Assembly: GCA_026770585.1 (NCBI GenBank)
Contig: MU647617.1
Coordinates: 40,055 to 51,692 of the forward strand
Length of the DNA: 11,638 nt
Direction: 5' to 3'
Source of the DNA: Baffinella frigidus
Lineage: Eukaryota > Cryptophyceae > Cryptomonadales > Baffinellaceae
A program made the position numbers and the translations under genes. The stretch's first letter is position 1. The number at the start of each line of letters is the position of its first letter. This document shows positions 11,513 to 11,638 of the stretch, one piece after another. The notes beneath the pieces are model-generated. The model was given only the letters and a program-made list of their open reading frames with translations. It was not told the origin of the DNA and did not search any database.

Positions 11513-11638
11513 TCCTCGCCGCGATTAATTCAGCGCTGGGCTCAGCTTCGATCTGCACCCCTGCAGCGTTGGCGGCGTGATGCGAGATGATGGCGAGACA
11601 GGCGATAGAGAGAGAGCGCGCGAGAGCGATAATGGGGG
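11513..11638 (-). pseudogene. Coding-like fragment at the window edge, split by family K
   Basis: The minus frame from the window edge reads IIALARSLSIACLAIISHHA then ANAAGVQIEAEPSAELIAAR up to the foldback. The alternating hydrophobic/Ala pattern with SHHAANAAGV resembles a solenoid (ankyrin- or armadillo-like) repeat, but I see no full signature. It continues beyond the window. Deleting 11412-11512 would leave an open frame into LVRVRLDVC, though the element boundaries are uncertain by a base or two. Confidence 0.35.

Overview
The window looks like non-coding-dominated, probably subtelomeric, nuclear DNA of a eukaryote, most plausibly a unicellular alga or other protist. The evidence is plant/alga-style heptamer arrays (TGTAGGG, TTTAGGG, TTTCGGG), at least eight kinds of short foldback/MITE-like element, long purine and TGAG/CTCA microsatellites, and only broken, mostly ATG-less coding fragments. 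There are no operons, Shine-Dalgarno-spaced genes, tRNAs or rRNAs. I cannot name the species from sequence alone.

Layout. 1-57 is an AGGGTGT array. 139-2000 is a run of inverted-repeat elements: one CACCAACCCTCAC-ended element, an IR at 627-782, two 144-bp copies of one MITE at 808-951 and 1584-1727, and two further hairpins. They surround a plus-strand ankyrin fragment (1050-1208) and a three-copy 45-bp tandem repeat. 2830-4411 is mainly minus-strand ankyrin-repeat remnants, cut by a 150-bp MITE (3399-3548), a TTAA-flanked element (3693-3806) and a TTTTGTATCA minisatellite. 5090-5500 is a microsatellite foldback. 5550-6020 is a tandem duplication in which each copy carries a different inserted element. 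6100-7900 holds twelve copies of a 17-bp motif, and a unit repeated three times joins a coiled-coil-like coding fragment to a telomere-like tract. 8140-8260 has another heptamer tract between direct repeats. 8484-10356 alternates MITEs (two 159-bp copies of one family, a second 150-bp copy of the 3399 family, and a second CACCAACCCTCAC element) with minus-strand coding scraps. 10470-10870 is GA-rich DNA around duplicated exon-like pieces. 11006-11161 is a six-copy 26-bp satellite, followed by a further foldback splitting coding-like sequence.

How it fits together. No gene is demonstrably intact and no transposase is visible, so the mobile elements are non-autonomous. Several elements have matching 4-bp target duplications, and three insertions lie inside open frames, so the region reads as decaying ankyrin and coiled-coil genes repeatedly hit by MITEs and expanded by tandem duplication. 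The most interesting points are a telomere-like array that stays open in frame between two ankyrin-like segments, the triplicated exon plus heptamer unit whose copies differ only synonymously in the coding part, and unrelated foldback cores sharing the same termini.
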